The translations under genes and the position numbers were made by a program. A DNA stretch of 64,000 nt. Source: Firmicutes bacterium HGW-Firmicutes-8 (GTDB lineage: Bacteria; Bacillota; Thermincolia; Thermincolales; UBA2595). Every line of letters starts with the position of its first letter. Position 1 is the stretch's first letter. The stretch covers positions 1-64,000 of the forward strand of contig PGZN01000003.1 of the NCBI GenBank assembly GCA_002840165.1, in the 5' to 3' direction. The notes beneath the pieces are model-generated. The model did not search any database. It was not told where the DNA came from and saw only the letters and a program-made list of their open reading frames with translations. Shown here piece by piece: positions 43,020-51,401 of this stretch.

Positions 43020-43048
43020 ATTCTATCTTATCATGGACAAACAATCAA
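43020..43048 (-). promoter_or_regulatory. Promoter of the riboswitch-terC transcript
   Basis: Minus strand TTGATT (43048-43043), 17-base spacer, TAGAAT (43025-43020), about 10 bases before the riboswitch. Confidence 0.65.
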
Positions 43049-43085
43049 CCCTTAGAACAGGAAAACATTAGATAAAGGGAAAATA

Positions 43086-43292
43086 TCACTGATATTTCTT
43101 TTTAATTCTTGGAATTACGAGAGGCATCGATATTATTATGGTTAAGATAAATACCCATATTGCCCCTCCGTACCTGGCCACAACCGGATAATTTCCGAGG
43201 GTGGTAATTACGAAAAACATTAATGATAATCCAAAAGAAATCCCCAGATACCAGACCGCACTTATTTTGGCTATCTTTCCTTCAGCGCTCAT
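43086..43292 (-). CDS. Small two-helix membrane protein next to copA
   Basis: A 68-residue protein with two membrane helices (WYLGISFGLSLMFFVITTLG and YGGAIWVFILTIIIS) and a basic tail. It starts 31 bases after copA in the same direction. The family is unknown to me. Operon position suggests a helper role in copper handling, which is inference. Confidence 0.6.
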   Translation of the reverse strand: MSAEGKIAKISAVWYLGISFGLSLMFFVITTLGNYPVVARYGGAIWVFILTIIISMPLVIPRIKKKYQ

Positions 43293-43322
43293 GGAATTCA
43301 CCGTCCTTATGAGTATTAGAAC

Positions 43323-45842
43323 CTAAGCAGCTGCCTGCGCCTTTTTCATCGTAGGTACAAATTTCCTTAGGGTTAAGGTGTTCATCGTCACGGAAAAAGA
43401 ACTTAGGGCCATGAAAAGTCCGGCCAACTGCGGGCTGACGAGCCATCCGGTAAACGGGTAGAGGACGCCGGCGGCAATTGGAATACCGAGCAGGTTATAA
43501 CCAAATGCCCACCACAGATTTTGCTTAACCTTGTTCATCGTGGCCCTGCCCACTTCAATTGCGGAAACGACATCTCTCAGGTCTCCTCTAATCAGGATTA
43601 CGTCACCTGTTTCCTTCGCCACATCTGTCCCGCTCCCGATAGCGATACCGACATCGGCCTGGGCCAAAGCCGGGGCATCATTTATGCCATCCCCGACCAT
43701 GGCTACCTTCCGGCCCTGAGCCTGGAGTTTCTCTACTTCATTGGCTTTATCTTCAGGTAAAACCTCTGACATAACGTAATCAATCCCGGCCTGGCCGGCA
43801 ATTGCTTCTGCGGTGCGGCGGTTGTCGCCTGTTAACATGCCAACCCGAATACCCATTTCCTTTAGGCGCCCGACAGCCTGAACCGAACTCTCTTTAAGGG
43901 TGTCTGCTACTGCGATTAACCCTGCAAATCCGCCGTCAACAGCTACCAGCATTACAGTTTTACCCATACTCTCTAAATTTTCAATCTGGGATTGAAATGC
44001 GGAAAAGTCAATATCTTTTATCTGGAGCAGCCGGCGGTTGCCGAGCAGAAATGTCCTGCCCTGAATCCCCGCCTCTATACCGTGGCCCGGAATAGCATTA
44101 AATGTATCGGTGTCTCCTACGGACAGCCCCTTGTCCAGTGCCCCTTTGACAATCGCTTCCCCGAGGGGGTGCTCCGAGTTTTTCTCAGCTGCAGCTGCCA
44201 AACCAAGCAGTTCATCCGAGTTCAGGTTTCCTGATGGGACAACATCTGTCACTGAAGGTTCCCCCCTGGTAAGGGTCCCGGTTTTGTCAAAGATGATAGT
44301 ATCAAGCTTGGCGGTGGTTTCAATAGCTTCCGCCCCTTTAAAGAGGATCCCGTTCTCAGCCCCCTTCCCTGACCCGGCCATAATCGCGCTGGGGGTTGCC
44401 AGCCCCAAAGCACATGGACAGGAAATCACCAGTACAGTAAGGCTTAGCAGCATGGAAAAACCAAACACCTCGATTGAGCCCAGGCTGCCGGCCGTTAGCA
44501 GAAAACTGCTGGCCGGGGTAAACCACATGGAATACCCCACAAAAAACCAGAAGAAAAATACGATCAGGGAAAGAATGTGGACTCCCATAATAAAGTGACC
44601 GGCTACAAAGTCTGCCATTTTCTGAATGGGCGCCTTGGAACCCTGGGCATTTTCCACCAGGGTAATTATCTGGGCCAGGGCCGTATCTTTGCCGACCTTG
44701 GTGGCTTTAAATTTAAAAGTCCCGGTTTTGTTTATCGTTCCCCCGATAACACTGTCCCCTTCTTTTTTCTCGACCGGGATACTTTCTCCGGTAATCATGG
44801 ATTCATCAACCGCCGAATACCCTTCTGTTACATCCCCGTCAACCGGAATGCTCTCACCGGGACGTACTGTTAAGAGGTCTTCTATTTCCACTTCATCTGC
44901 CGGTAATTCAATTTCCTGGCCGTGTCTGATAACCCGGGCCACCTTTGGTTTTAAGCTCATTAGTTTACGGATAGCCTCTGAGGTCCGGCCCCTCGTCAGG
45001 GCTTCCAGGTAACGGCCCAGGATAATAAATGCCGTAAGCAGAGCGGCGGCCTCGTAAAAAGTGGCGCGGTGACCGCCGAATCCGGCCTTAGGCCAGATTG
45101 TATTGATTACAGCTATCAGATATGAGGCTCCAATTCCGGTGGCGTACAGGAGGTTCATATCTGTAACTCCGCGCTTTAAGCCCCGCCAGCTGTTGACAAA
45201 GAACTGCCATCCTCCGAAGATTATCACCGGGGACGTAATTACCATAAGAAAGTAGTTGTTTCCCATTAACTCGGGAATATATTTATCCAATCCCCACATA
45301 TGTCTCATCGTGCCTACCATGGCAAGGAGTCCGAGGGGCCAGGTGAGCCACATGTTCCGTTTCTGTCGTGTTATTTCCGCTTCCCTGGCCTTCTGTTCAC
45401 GGTCAAGTTCTGACTGGGCATCAGCCCTTTCCAAAACACCGTAACCCAGGTCCCTGATAATTCCCTTAATACCTGCTTTGTCTACCGTACCGGCATAAGA
45501 TGTCACCCTGACACTGCCGGTAGACAGATTGACCTCTGCCTCAATTACTCCGGGTATGGCTTTAATCGCCTTTTCAACCTTGCTCACACAAGCGGCGCAG
45601 GACATGCCCGATACCTTTAAGGATAACTCCTCTTTTCCCACCTCAAATCCTAATTCTGAAACGGCCTGTACCATTTCCGGCACCCCGGTTATTTGAGTGT
45701 CGTATTTCACTGACACCTTGGCTGTGGCCAGGTTTACCTCGGCTGATTCAACCCCTGCCAAGCCTTGCAGGGCTTTCTCCACATGGGCTACACAGGAGGC
45801 GCACATCATTCCGTTTACAGTTAAAATTACTGAGCCTTCCAT
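43323..45842 (-). CDS. copA: Copper-exporting P-type ATPase CopA
   Basis: An 839-residue P1B-ATPase that exports Cu(I). Two N-terminal HMA domains carry the metal motifs GMMCASC and GMSCAAC. Then come the intramembrane CPCALGLA motif, the phosphorylation site DKTGTL, the SEHPLG motif and [16 protein letters not shown]. The C-terminal helix pair includes [14 protein letters not shown] and [18 protein letters not shown] precedes the ATG. It follows csoR by 14 bases, a standard copper operon. Confidence 0.97.
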   Translation of the reverse strand: MEGSVILTVNGMMCASCVAHVEKALQGLAGVESAEVNLATAKVSVKYDTQITGVPEMVQAVSELGFEVGKEELSLKVSGMSCAACVSKVEKAIKAIPGVIEAEVNLSTGSVRVTSYAGTVDKAGIKGIIRDLGYGVLERADAQSELDREQKAREAEITRQKRNMWLTWPLGLLAMVGTMRHMWGLDKYIPELMGNNYFLMVITSPVIIFGGWQFFVNSWRGLKRGVTDMNLLYATGIGASYLIAVINTIWPKAGFGGHRATFYEAAALLTAFIILGRYLEALTRGRTSEAIRKLMSLKPKVARVIRHGQEIELPADEVEIEDLLTVRPGESIPVDGDVTEGYSAVDESMITGESIPVEKKEGDSVIGGTINKTGTFKFKATKVGKDTALAQIITLVENAQGSKAPIQKMADFVAGHFIMGVHILSLIVFFFWFFVGYSMWFTPASSFLLTAGSLGSIEVFGFSMLLSLTVLVISCPCALGLATPSAIMAGSGKGAENGILFKGAEAIETTAKLDTIIFDKTGTLTRGEPSVTDVVPSGNLNSDELLGLAAAAEKNSEHPLGEAIVKGALDKGLSVGDTDTFNAIPGHGIEAGIQGRTFLLGNRRLLQIKDIDFSAFQSQIENLESMGKTVMLVAVDGGFAGLIAVADTLKESSVQAVGRLKEMGIRVGMLTGDNRRTAEAIAGQAGIDYVMSEVLPEDKANEVEKLQAQGRKVAMVGDGINDAPALAQADVGIAIGSGTDVAKETGDVILIRGDLRDVVSAIEVGRATMNKVKQNLWWAFGYNLLGIPIAAGVLYPFTGWLVSPQLAGLFMALSSFSVTMNTLTLRKFVPTMKKAQAAA

Positions 45843-45856
45843 TATATCCGCTCCTT

Positions 45857-46129
45857 TTATTTTACGAACTTAGAGAGAATGTCTATAAGTTCATCAATAT
45901 GTTCGTCTCCCTTGCCTTCTTTGATGGCCATGGATACACATCCTCTGGTATGTGACTCCAGGATTGACAGGCCGATTTTATTGACACCTGCTTTTACTGC
46001 CGCCAACTGGACCAAAATATCTACACAATACCTGTCTTCTTCAACCATTTTGGCAATTCCGCGGACCTGCCCTTCAACCGTTTTCAAGCCGCTCAACAAG
46101 CCTTTTTTATACTTCTCGGTCCGGATCAA
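45857..46129 (-). CDS. csoR: Copper-sensing repressor CsoR
   Basis: A 90-residue CsoR repressor. The copper triad is present as C35 in DRYCVDIL, H60 and C64 in LESHTRGC. The family helix [15 protein letters not shown] is clear. I start it at the TTG at 46129, 7 bases after GGAGGT; a GTG at 46147 lies upstream of that site and is less likely. Its own promoter carries a GC-rich palindrome of CsoR type. Confidence 0.95.
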   Translation of the reverse strand: MIRTEKYKKGLLSGLKTVEGQVRGIAKMVEEDRYCVDILVQLAAVKAGVNKIGLSILESHTRGCVSMAIKEGKGDEHIDELIDILSKFVK

Positions 46130-46149
46130 AGCACACACCTCCAACACCC

Positions 46150-46206
46150 CACCCCCGGGGGGTACAATTTGTTTATAATTCTATTGCGACGATGTGTAGT
46201 TGTCAA
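46150..46206 (-). promoter_or_regulatory. csoR-copA promoter with CsoR-like operator
   Basis: Minus strand TTGACA (46206-46201), spacing 17, TAGAAT (46183-46178). A GC palindrome TACCCCCCGGGGGT lies at 46164-46151, just after the start site, in the style of CsoR operators (AT-flanked G/C tracts). Confidence 0.85.
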
Positions 46207-46325
46207 TAGCGATAAAAAAATTCCTTTCAGAATTTCGTGAGTTACAGAAAGGTTTGGTACAACCTGTCCTTATTATATGTAATTCTTGCTGTATAAAAAC
46301 AATAATTATTTTATAAATAAAACCC

Positions 46326-46381
46326 TTGTAATCTTATGAACTAAGTTGTAGAATAAAAACAGATATACCCCTGGGGGGTAT
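46326..46381 (+). promoter_or_regulatory. Promoter with CsoR-like operator before the FAD/iron-sulfur gene
   Basis: TTGTAA (46326-46331), spacing 17, TAGAAT (46349-46354), followed at 46365-46381 by the palindrome ATACCCC-TGG-GGGGTAT. Its form and place mirror the csoR operator 200 bases away, so CsoR probably controls both divergent genes. Confidence 0.8.
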
Positions 46382-46454
46382 GGGTATAAGGTGGAATAAA
46401 CTAAATAAGTTTACTGAGGAGGATCAATTTCCTAAATGAAAGGGGCTATTTAAC

Positions 46455-49400
46455 ATGAAGCAGGAACTGGCATTAATGTTTGGGCAGCGGGTCAGTTTTG
46501 ATGAAGCAGAAAGAATGCTTTATTCTCACGATGTGGCGAATTTACCCGGAGCTGTAGAGAAGATGGTCTTGAAGACGGCTGATGCGGTTGTCCAGCCGGA
46601 AACCGCAGACGAAATAATAGCATTGGTCAAGTTTGCCCGGGATAAGAGAATACCCCTTACCCCCAGGGGGGCTGGGACCAGCGGATATGGCGGGGTTATA
46701 CCTATCAAAAAAGGTATTGTCGTTACATTCACAAGGATGAAAAAAATTAAACATATTGATAAAGACAAGATGAGTGTAACTGTTGAACCTGGGGTAATCT
46801 GGAACGATCTTGAAAAGGAACTTAACAGTCAGGGCCTGGCCCTCCGCCTCTATCCTTCCAGCGCGCCGGCGGCGACTGTCGGCGGTTGGGTCGGGGAAGG
46901 TGGTTCCGGTATCGGCAGTTATGAGTACGGCTATTTCTCGGATAATCTGGTTGAAGTGAAGGTTGTAACACCTGAAGGTGAACTGCTGACCCTGGGTGGT
47001 GATGACCTGGAGATTATCAGCCGGTCCGAAGGCATTACCGGTTTAGCGGTGGAGATTACCCTTCTTGTTCGCAAACTGGATGAGGAAATGAAGGTCCTCA
47101 GCGGATTTAGAGATTTCCGTGCCCTTATCAAAGCGATAGAACAGATTAATAATACCGGCCTACCGCTATGGCATGTGAATTTTACGACAGCAGATTTTGT
47201 CAAGAACAAGGCTGATGCTGTTGAACTAGCCTCCGGGATACCCGGTAACGGGCATTTGCGTTCACCTAAAGAAGATATTCCCCCTGCCGGTCTTCACCTA
47301 CTGATGGTCGTCTATCCGGGAAAACGTGAAGCTGAAGTAGCAGGCAGACTGCAGGAAATATTGACCTCAAACGGGGGCCAAATACAGTCCGACCGGGCAG
47401 CCGAACACGAGTGGGAAGAACGGTTTTATACGATGCGGGTGAAAAACCTGGGTCCCTCCCTCATCCCATCTGAGGCCATCATCCCTCTTAACGGGATTAC
47501 CGGTGTCGTCGAAGAAGCGGCTGTTGAACTTGAAGGCATCTCTATTGAAGGCAGTATGGTTAACCAAGACAGGGTTACCCTGCTGGCCTTCCTGACCGGA
47601 GACGAAAGAACTTCAGCTTATAACATAGGGTTCGCCAAATCGCTGGTGATGATGGATATTTCCCGGAAACACGGCGGCAGGCCTTATTCTGTCGGCTTAT
47701 ATTTCACTGATCAGGCCGAGGAAGCCCTGGGGGCGGAACACCTGAAAAAGATGACTGATTTCAAAATGAAAACTGACCCTGATAATATCTTTAACCCTGG
47801 CAAGATTCTGGTTAATTCAGATAACCCTGTCCTTTTACGCGCGGCCATGAAGGCTGCTAGGATGGGTGAGCCGTTTTTCGGGTTGGCCGAAAAATTTCTC
47901 AGCGATAAACCCAAAGTCAAACGGAAAATGGCTGATATGATTGCCCGGGCCGCTTACGCCTGCGCCCAGTGCGGGTACTGCACCGAAACCTGTACCCTGT
48001 ACCAGGGTTACAACTGGGAGAGCGCGTCTCCCAGAGGCAAATGGTATATCCTGCGCCAGTATTTAAAAGGGAATATCGAGCTTGACCAAAAAACCGTCGA
48101 CAAATTCCTGATGTGCACGACCTGTAAACGCTGCAACCCAGTCTGCCAGGTAAACCTGCCAATCATGGAACTCTGGGATGAGTTCAGGCCAATGCTCGTC
48201 AATGAAATGGGGTTTGCCACTTATAATGGCTTTGAGATGATGAGTGAAAGTGTCCACAGTGACCTCAATATCTGGGCCGGCCGCAGGAGTGAACGGGATG
48301 ACTGGGTTTCAGCCGATGTGCAGGTTGAAGAACAGGCCGAAACAGCTTACTGGGCAGGCTGTACAGCATCGTTTGTAACAACCGATACGGCCGAAAATGC
48401 CGTTCATATCCTCCAGGAAGGCGGGGTTAAGTTCTGTACCCTCGGCAAAGATGAGGGCTGCTGTGGGACTCCGATGTTGGTGGCCGGGAAACTGGATACG
48501 TTTGAGTTTATTTTCCGGAACAATATTGAGGGTCTGCTAAAACGTGGTGTGAAGGAGATTGTCATTTCCTGTCCGGGCTGCTACATGGCTTTTGCTCATG
48601 CTTACCCCATCTGGGCTCAGAAACTCGGTTACGCTTATGATTTCAAGTTGACACACATCTCGGAAAAAGCTGAGGAATTGATAAAAGAAGGCAGGCTTAA
48701 GTTTAAATACCAGGTTAATAAAAAGGTTACCTGGCACGATTCTTGTCACATCGGCCGCCACAGCGGGATATATGAAGCTCCGCGAAATGTATTGAAGGCT
48801 ATCCCCGGCCTTGAGCTTGTTGAAATGGAACACAACCGGGCTGACGCGCTGTGCTGCGGCAGTGTCCTGACCAGGATCGGCGACCCTCCGGTGGCTGATA
48901 AACTAGGCGGGATGAGGATTAAGGAAGCGATTGCCGTGGAGGCAGACGCGATCATGGCCACCTGCCCCTGCTGCCAGGTCCAGCTGCGGGCGTCGGCTCA
49001 GCACAACAATATTGAGATGCCGGTGATTGATTTCAGTAATTTTGTCATGGAGGCCCTGGGATATGAATACAAAGACTCCTCCGACTATTCGATGTTTATG
49101 TGGGGAGTTTTTGAAAAGGCCCTGGAGATCATGACTGTTGACGGTATTGTTGAAATGATGAGTGATATGCTGCCTGAGATTATGGCTGCAATGCCTGCGG
49201 CTATGCAGCCGATGCTCAAGGGAATGGAAGCCCTGCCGGGGTCGGTGCAGTCCCCTGCCCTCTCGATGATGGAAAAAATAATTCCTGTGCTGATGCCGAA
49301 ACTGCTCCCTTCGATGATGCCGAAGCTGATGCCAAAGGTGCTGAAGCTGATGAAGGAATATATTCCGGAGATGCCTGTCCAGATGGAGGAAAAGCTGCCT

Positions 49401-49532
49401 ACACTGCTGCCAGCCGTGATGGCTAAGATAATGCCTTATATGCTGCCTGAGGTGGCTCCTAAGCTGGCGCCTAGAATGACGGCTTATATGGCTGAGAATG
49501 GGAAGAAAAAGAAGAAGACTAAGATTAGCTAA
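46455..49532 (+). CDS. FAD-linked oxidase/CCG-domain iron-sulfur oxidoreductase with Met-rich tail
   Basis: A 1025-residue fusion. Residues about 1-460 form a GlcD/D-lactate dehydrogenase-like FAD domain (PRGAGTSGYGGVIP and the PDNIFNPGKIL end). Next come two 4Fe-4S motifs (CAQCGYCTETC and CTTCKRCNPVC) and two HdrD-like CCG domains (DEGCCGTP with SCPGC, and ADALCCGSVL with TCPCC). The last 120 residues are unusual: about 25 methionines, often as PxxMP or MMP, then a KKKKKTK end. The substrate is unknown; a hydroxy-acid is likely. A CsoR-like operator lies upstream. The gene ends in a terminator. Confidence 0.85.
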   Translation: MKQELALMFGQRVSFDEAERMLYSHDVANLPGAVEKMVLKTADAVVQPETADEIIALVKFARDKRIPLTPRGAGTSGYGGVIPIKKGIVVTFTRMKKIKHIDKDKMSVTVEPGVIWNDLEKELNSQGLALRLYPSSAPAATVGGWVGEGGSGIGSYEYGYFSDNLVEVKVVTPEGELLTLGGDDLEIISRSEGITGLAVEITLLVRKLDEEMKVLSGFRDFRALIKAIEQINNTGLPLWHVNFTTADFVKNKADAVELASGIPGNGHLRSPKEDIPPAGLHLLMVVYPGKREAEVAGRLQEILTSNGGQIQSDRAAEHEWEERFYTMRVKNLGPSLIPSEAIIPLNGITGVVEEAAVELEGISIEGSMVNQDRVTLLAFLTGDERTSAYNIGFAKSLVMMDISRKHGGRPYSVGLYFTDQAEEALGAEHLKKMTDFKMKTDPDNIFNPGKILVNSDNPVLLRAAMKAARMGEPFFGLAEKFLSDKPKVKRKMADMIARAAYACAQCGYCTETCTLYQGYNWESASPRGKWYILRQYLKGNIELDQKTVDKFLMCTTCKRCNPVCQVNLPIMELWDEFRPMLVNEMGFATYNGFEMMSESVHSDLNIWAGRRSERDDWVSADVQVEEQAETAYWAGCTASFVTTDTAENAVHILQEGGVKFCTLGKDEGCCGTPMLVAGKLDTFEFIFRNNIEGLLKRGVKEIVISCPGCYMAFAHAYPIWAQKLGYAYDFKLTHISEKAEELIKEGRLKFKYQVNKKVTWHDSCHIGRHSGIYEAPRNVLKAIPGLELVEMEHNRADALCCGSVLTRIGDPPVADKLGGMRIKEAIAVEADAIMATCPCCQVQLRASAQHNNIEMPVIDFSNFVMEALGYEYKDSSDYSMFMWGVFEKALEIMTVDGIVEMMSDMLPEIMAAMPAAMQPMLKGMEALPGSVQSPALSMMEKIIPVLMPKLLPSMMPKLMPKVLKLMKEYIPEMPVQMEEKLPTLLPAVMAKIMPYMLPEVAPKLAPRMTAYMAENGKKKKKTKIS

Positions 49533-49535
49533 AAA

Positions 49536-49570
49536 AAGGGACTGTCTCGTGGGAGGCAGTCCTTTCTTTA
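49536..49570 (+). terminator. Terminator after the FAD/iron-sulfur gene
   Basis: AAAGGGACTG pairs with CAGTCCTTT around a stem extension, followed by CTTTAC, starting 4 bases after the stop. Confidence 0.85.
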
Positions 49571-50119
49571 CCTGGGTAGTTTATCAAATGCAATTTTTAA
49601 CACAAAGGCTAAGGGGCACTGCTCAATGGTCTAAGGGCATAAGGTTCAATGTTGGGTCTTAAGATTACAAAGAGTCAGAGATACTACAAACTAAAGGTTT
49701 TCTAGCACAGTATTGATTTTTTTATTTAGTTAAATGGTTTAAAAAAGTATGAAGAATTCTTGGGTAGAACTTTGTTGATGGCTTAATTGCATACTCTTTG
49801 TGACCTTTCTTTTTTTCCTTAGACCAAATAGGAATGCCTGTTAGCCTTTGTGTTAAAGAAAGAACCCCGGCCTAGATTCATATTATTTTAAATTGGCCGC
49901 GGATGACGCGGATGAACGCGGATTGGACGACGCGGATAAAAAATTGAACCACAAAGTTCACAAAGACCACAAAGACCACAAAGAGTATGTGGTATTCTCA
50001 ACTGCTGCGTTCTATCCCTACCTGAGTAGTTTATAAAGAAAAAAGAATACACGGAGGGTACAGAGGTTTTCGATGATTCAGTAAAAATCGAGGACACGGA
50101 GAGATAGCGGCAACCCGTA
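49571..50119. repeat. Gene-free region with dispersed repeats
   Basis: No gene is visible. 49,896-49,940 repeats GCGGATGA and GCGGATT phrases that match the inverted repeat at 36164-36293. 49,945-49,990 has CACAAAG(A/T)CCACAAAGA units, and 50,050-50,110 has ACGGAGGG/ACGGAGAG units, all resembling the left edge of the window. These look like mosaic intergenic repeats. The rest (49,571-49,890) is AT-rich without a feature I can name. Confidence 0.5.
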
Positions 50120-50230
50120 CTATCTTATACCCCTCCCCCGTATATTGGTTGCGGGCTGCATTTTTACCAGGCAGCCGCAAACGCCACACAAAACAAAAAG
50201 GAAACCCCAGACGAATGCCGCACCACTCAT
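50120..50230 (-). repeat. MSGAA small-peptide repeat, copy D (36-residue ORF)
   Basis: ATG at 50230, opening MSGAAFVWGFLFVLCG, a Cys-containing hydrophobic helix, ending after 36 residues. The leader GGGGAACCAAG and the upstream block AGCTGGGACTTATAAGAAGA are shared with copy E. The tail overlaps a second repeat (ATACGGGGGAGGGGTAT) also present at 55,908-55,945. Confidence 0.8.
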
Positions 50231-50274
50231 CTTGGTTCCCCTGATTATCTTCTTATAAGTCCCAGCTACTATAA

Positions 50275-50304
50275 ATTATACTTCAAATTGACAGGCTTTG
50301 TCTA
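50275..50304 (-). promoter_or_regulatory. Conserved promoter of MSGAA copy D
   Basis: Minus strand TAGACA (50304-50299), 18-base spacer, TATAAT (50280-50275), then the shared leader. Confidence 0.8.
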
Positions 50305-50327
50305 TTAGTCCATATAACTGGTCCGTT

Positions 50328-50561
50328 TTATTTGCCATCCCTCAGCTTAATAATGCTTGCCAGTTCTGCTTTCAGAACAGGCATATCGTTCTTTACCGTA
50401 TACCATACATCACCCATTTTCAGAGTTTGATACTTATGGGCGGTGACATCCCTCATTCCAGCAATACTTTTCCACGGGATGGAAGTCGATACCACCTTGA
50501 AATCATCTGAAAGATTCTTGACAAGTTCGCCGATATTAACCTGTTTATCTCTATTGTTCAT
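50328..50561 (-). CDS. HepT-like HEPN toxin with internal deletion
   Basis: A 77-residue protein matching the N-terminal tip and the C-terminal half of HepT/DUF86 toxins: MNNRDKQV, then IGELVKNLSDDFK, IPWKSIAGMRDV and HKY. The HEPN nuclease motif RDVTAHKY (RX4-6H) is intact. About 45 residues that normally lie between MNNRDKQV and the IGELV helix are absent, yet the frame is kept, so it may be an in-frame deletion. It overlaps the MntA-like antitoxin gene by 11 bases. Confidence 0.75.
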   Translation of the reverse strand: MNNRDKQVNIGELVKNLSDDFKVVSTSIPWKSIAGMRDVTAHKYQTLKMGDVWYTVKNDMPVLKAELASIIKLRDGK

Positions 50562-50838
50562 ATATTTTGATTACCTTTGTTGGATTAATCAAAGCACTCT
50601 CGTCAATAGGAGCATGAATGACATCCACGTCTTTGCACAATTTTTCTTCAATTTCATGTTTTAAACTTATAAGAGTCAATAAAGAAATGCTTGGAGTCAA
50701 AAATTCAACCAAAATATCAACATCACTATCTTCGGTAGCCGTATCCTCAGCATAGGAACCGAACAGCGATACCGTTTTTACCGGATATGAAGTGACTATT
50801 TCAGAAATCGTAGTTTTTATTCGGTCAAGGCTTAACAC
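50551..50838 (-). CDS. MntA-like nucleotidyltransferase antitoxin
   Basis: A 95-residue minimal nucleotidyltransferase. The signature SLFGSYAEDTATEDSDVDILVEF is split as GSYA plus the two catalytic Asp residues in SDVD. In HepT/MntA systems this enzyme AMPylates the HEPN toxin and silences it. It starts at a GTG behind GGAGGG and precedes the shortened HepT-like gene. Confidence 0.88.
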   Translation of the reverse strand: MLSLDRIKTTISEIVTSYPVKTVSLFGSYAEDTATEDSDVDILVEFLTPSISLLTLISLKHEIEEKLCKDVDVIHAPIDESALINPTKVIKIYEQ

Positions 50839-50863
50839 TTATTATCCCTCCATGTTTCTATCG

Positions 50864-51022
50864 TTACTGTTCATAGAGTAAAATTTCCTCCCCGCTTATA
50901 CGCTGCAGGAATTTATCACTAAGACTATCAGTTGTCAGTACATCTACATTTGTATTAAACCTTTCTTCAATCTCACGTACACCGGCCTTGATTTCCTCAA
51001 TAGTATAAGTCTGTGAGGTCAT
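50864..51022 (-). CDS. Small protein upstream of the HepT/MntA pair
   Basis: A 52-residue frame from the ATG at 51022, beginning MTSQTYTIEEIKAGVREIEE and ending with EILLYEQ. It is charged and probably helical. It precedes the nucleotidyltransferase on the same strand with 25 bases between and could be an extra antitoxin part or regulator. An AAGGGGCG site precedes it. The family is unknown. Confidence 0.55.
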   Translation of the reverse strand: MTSQTYTIEEIKAGVREIEERFNTNVDVLTTDSLSDKFLQRISGEEILLYEQ

Positions 51023-51103
51023 ATCCAAACGCCCCTTCTTATTGGCATTTTCTGTTATTATTATAACTTAAACATCAACGGACTTCAACTTGAAGTTAAC
51101 CCA

Positions 51104-51175
51104 TTACATACAGACACAAATGCATAGATTTACACATACAAAAAAGGAAACCAAGACGAGTGCTGCACCACTCAT
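51104..51175 (-). repeat. MSGAA small-peptide repeat, copy E (23-residue ORF)
   Basis: ATG at 51175 opening MSGAALVLVSFFVC; only 23 residues, rich in Cys and hydrophobics (VNLCICVCM end). Leader and promoter block match copy D closely. Confidence 0.8.
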
Positions 51176-51218
51176 CTTAGTTCCCTAATTATCTTCTTAT
51201 AAGTCCCAGCTACTACAT

Positions 51219-51248
51219 ATTATACTTCAGATTGACAGGCTTTGTCTA
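51219..51248 (-). promoter_or_regulatory. Conserved promoter of MSGAA copy E
   Basis: Minus strand TAGACA (51248-51243), 18-base spacer, TATAAT (51224-51219). Confidence 0.8.
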
Positions 51249-51401
51249 ACTGAATTGTTATCACCGCGCCCTCTTACTCCCAGTGAATCTCACTATCTCC
51301 GCGCTCTCCGCGGTTTTTTTATTGTTTTTCAATACTACTTAGGTATTAACATAATTTATTAGGAAACAATATCGTTGATTAATTTATGAAATGGTGAAAA
51401 A

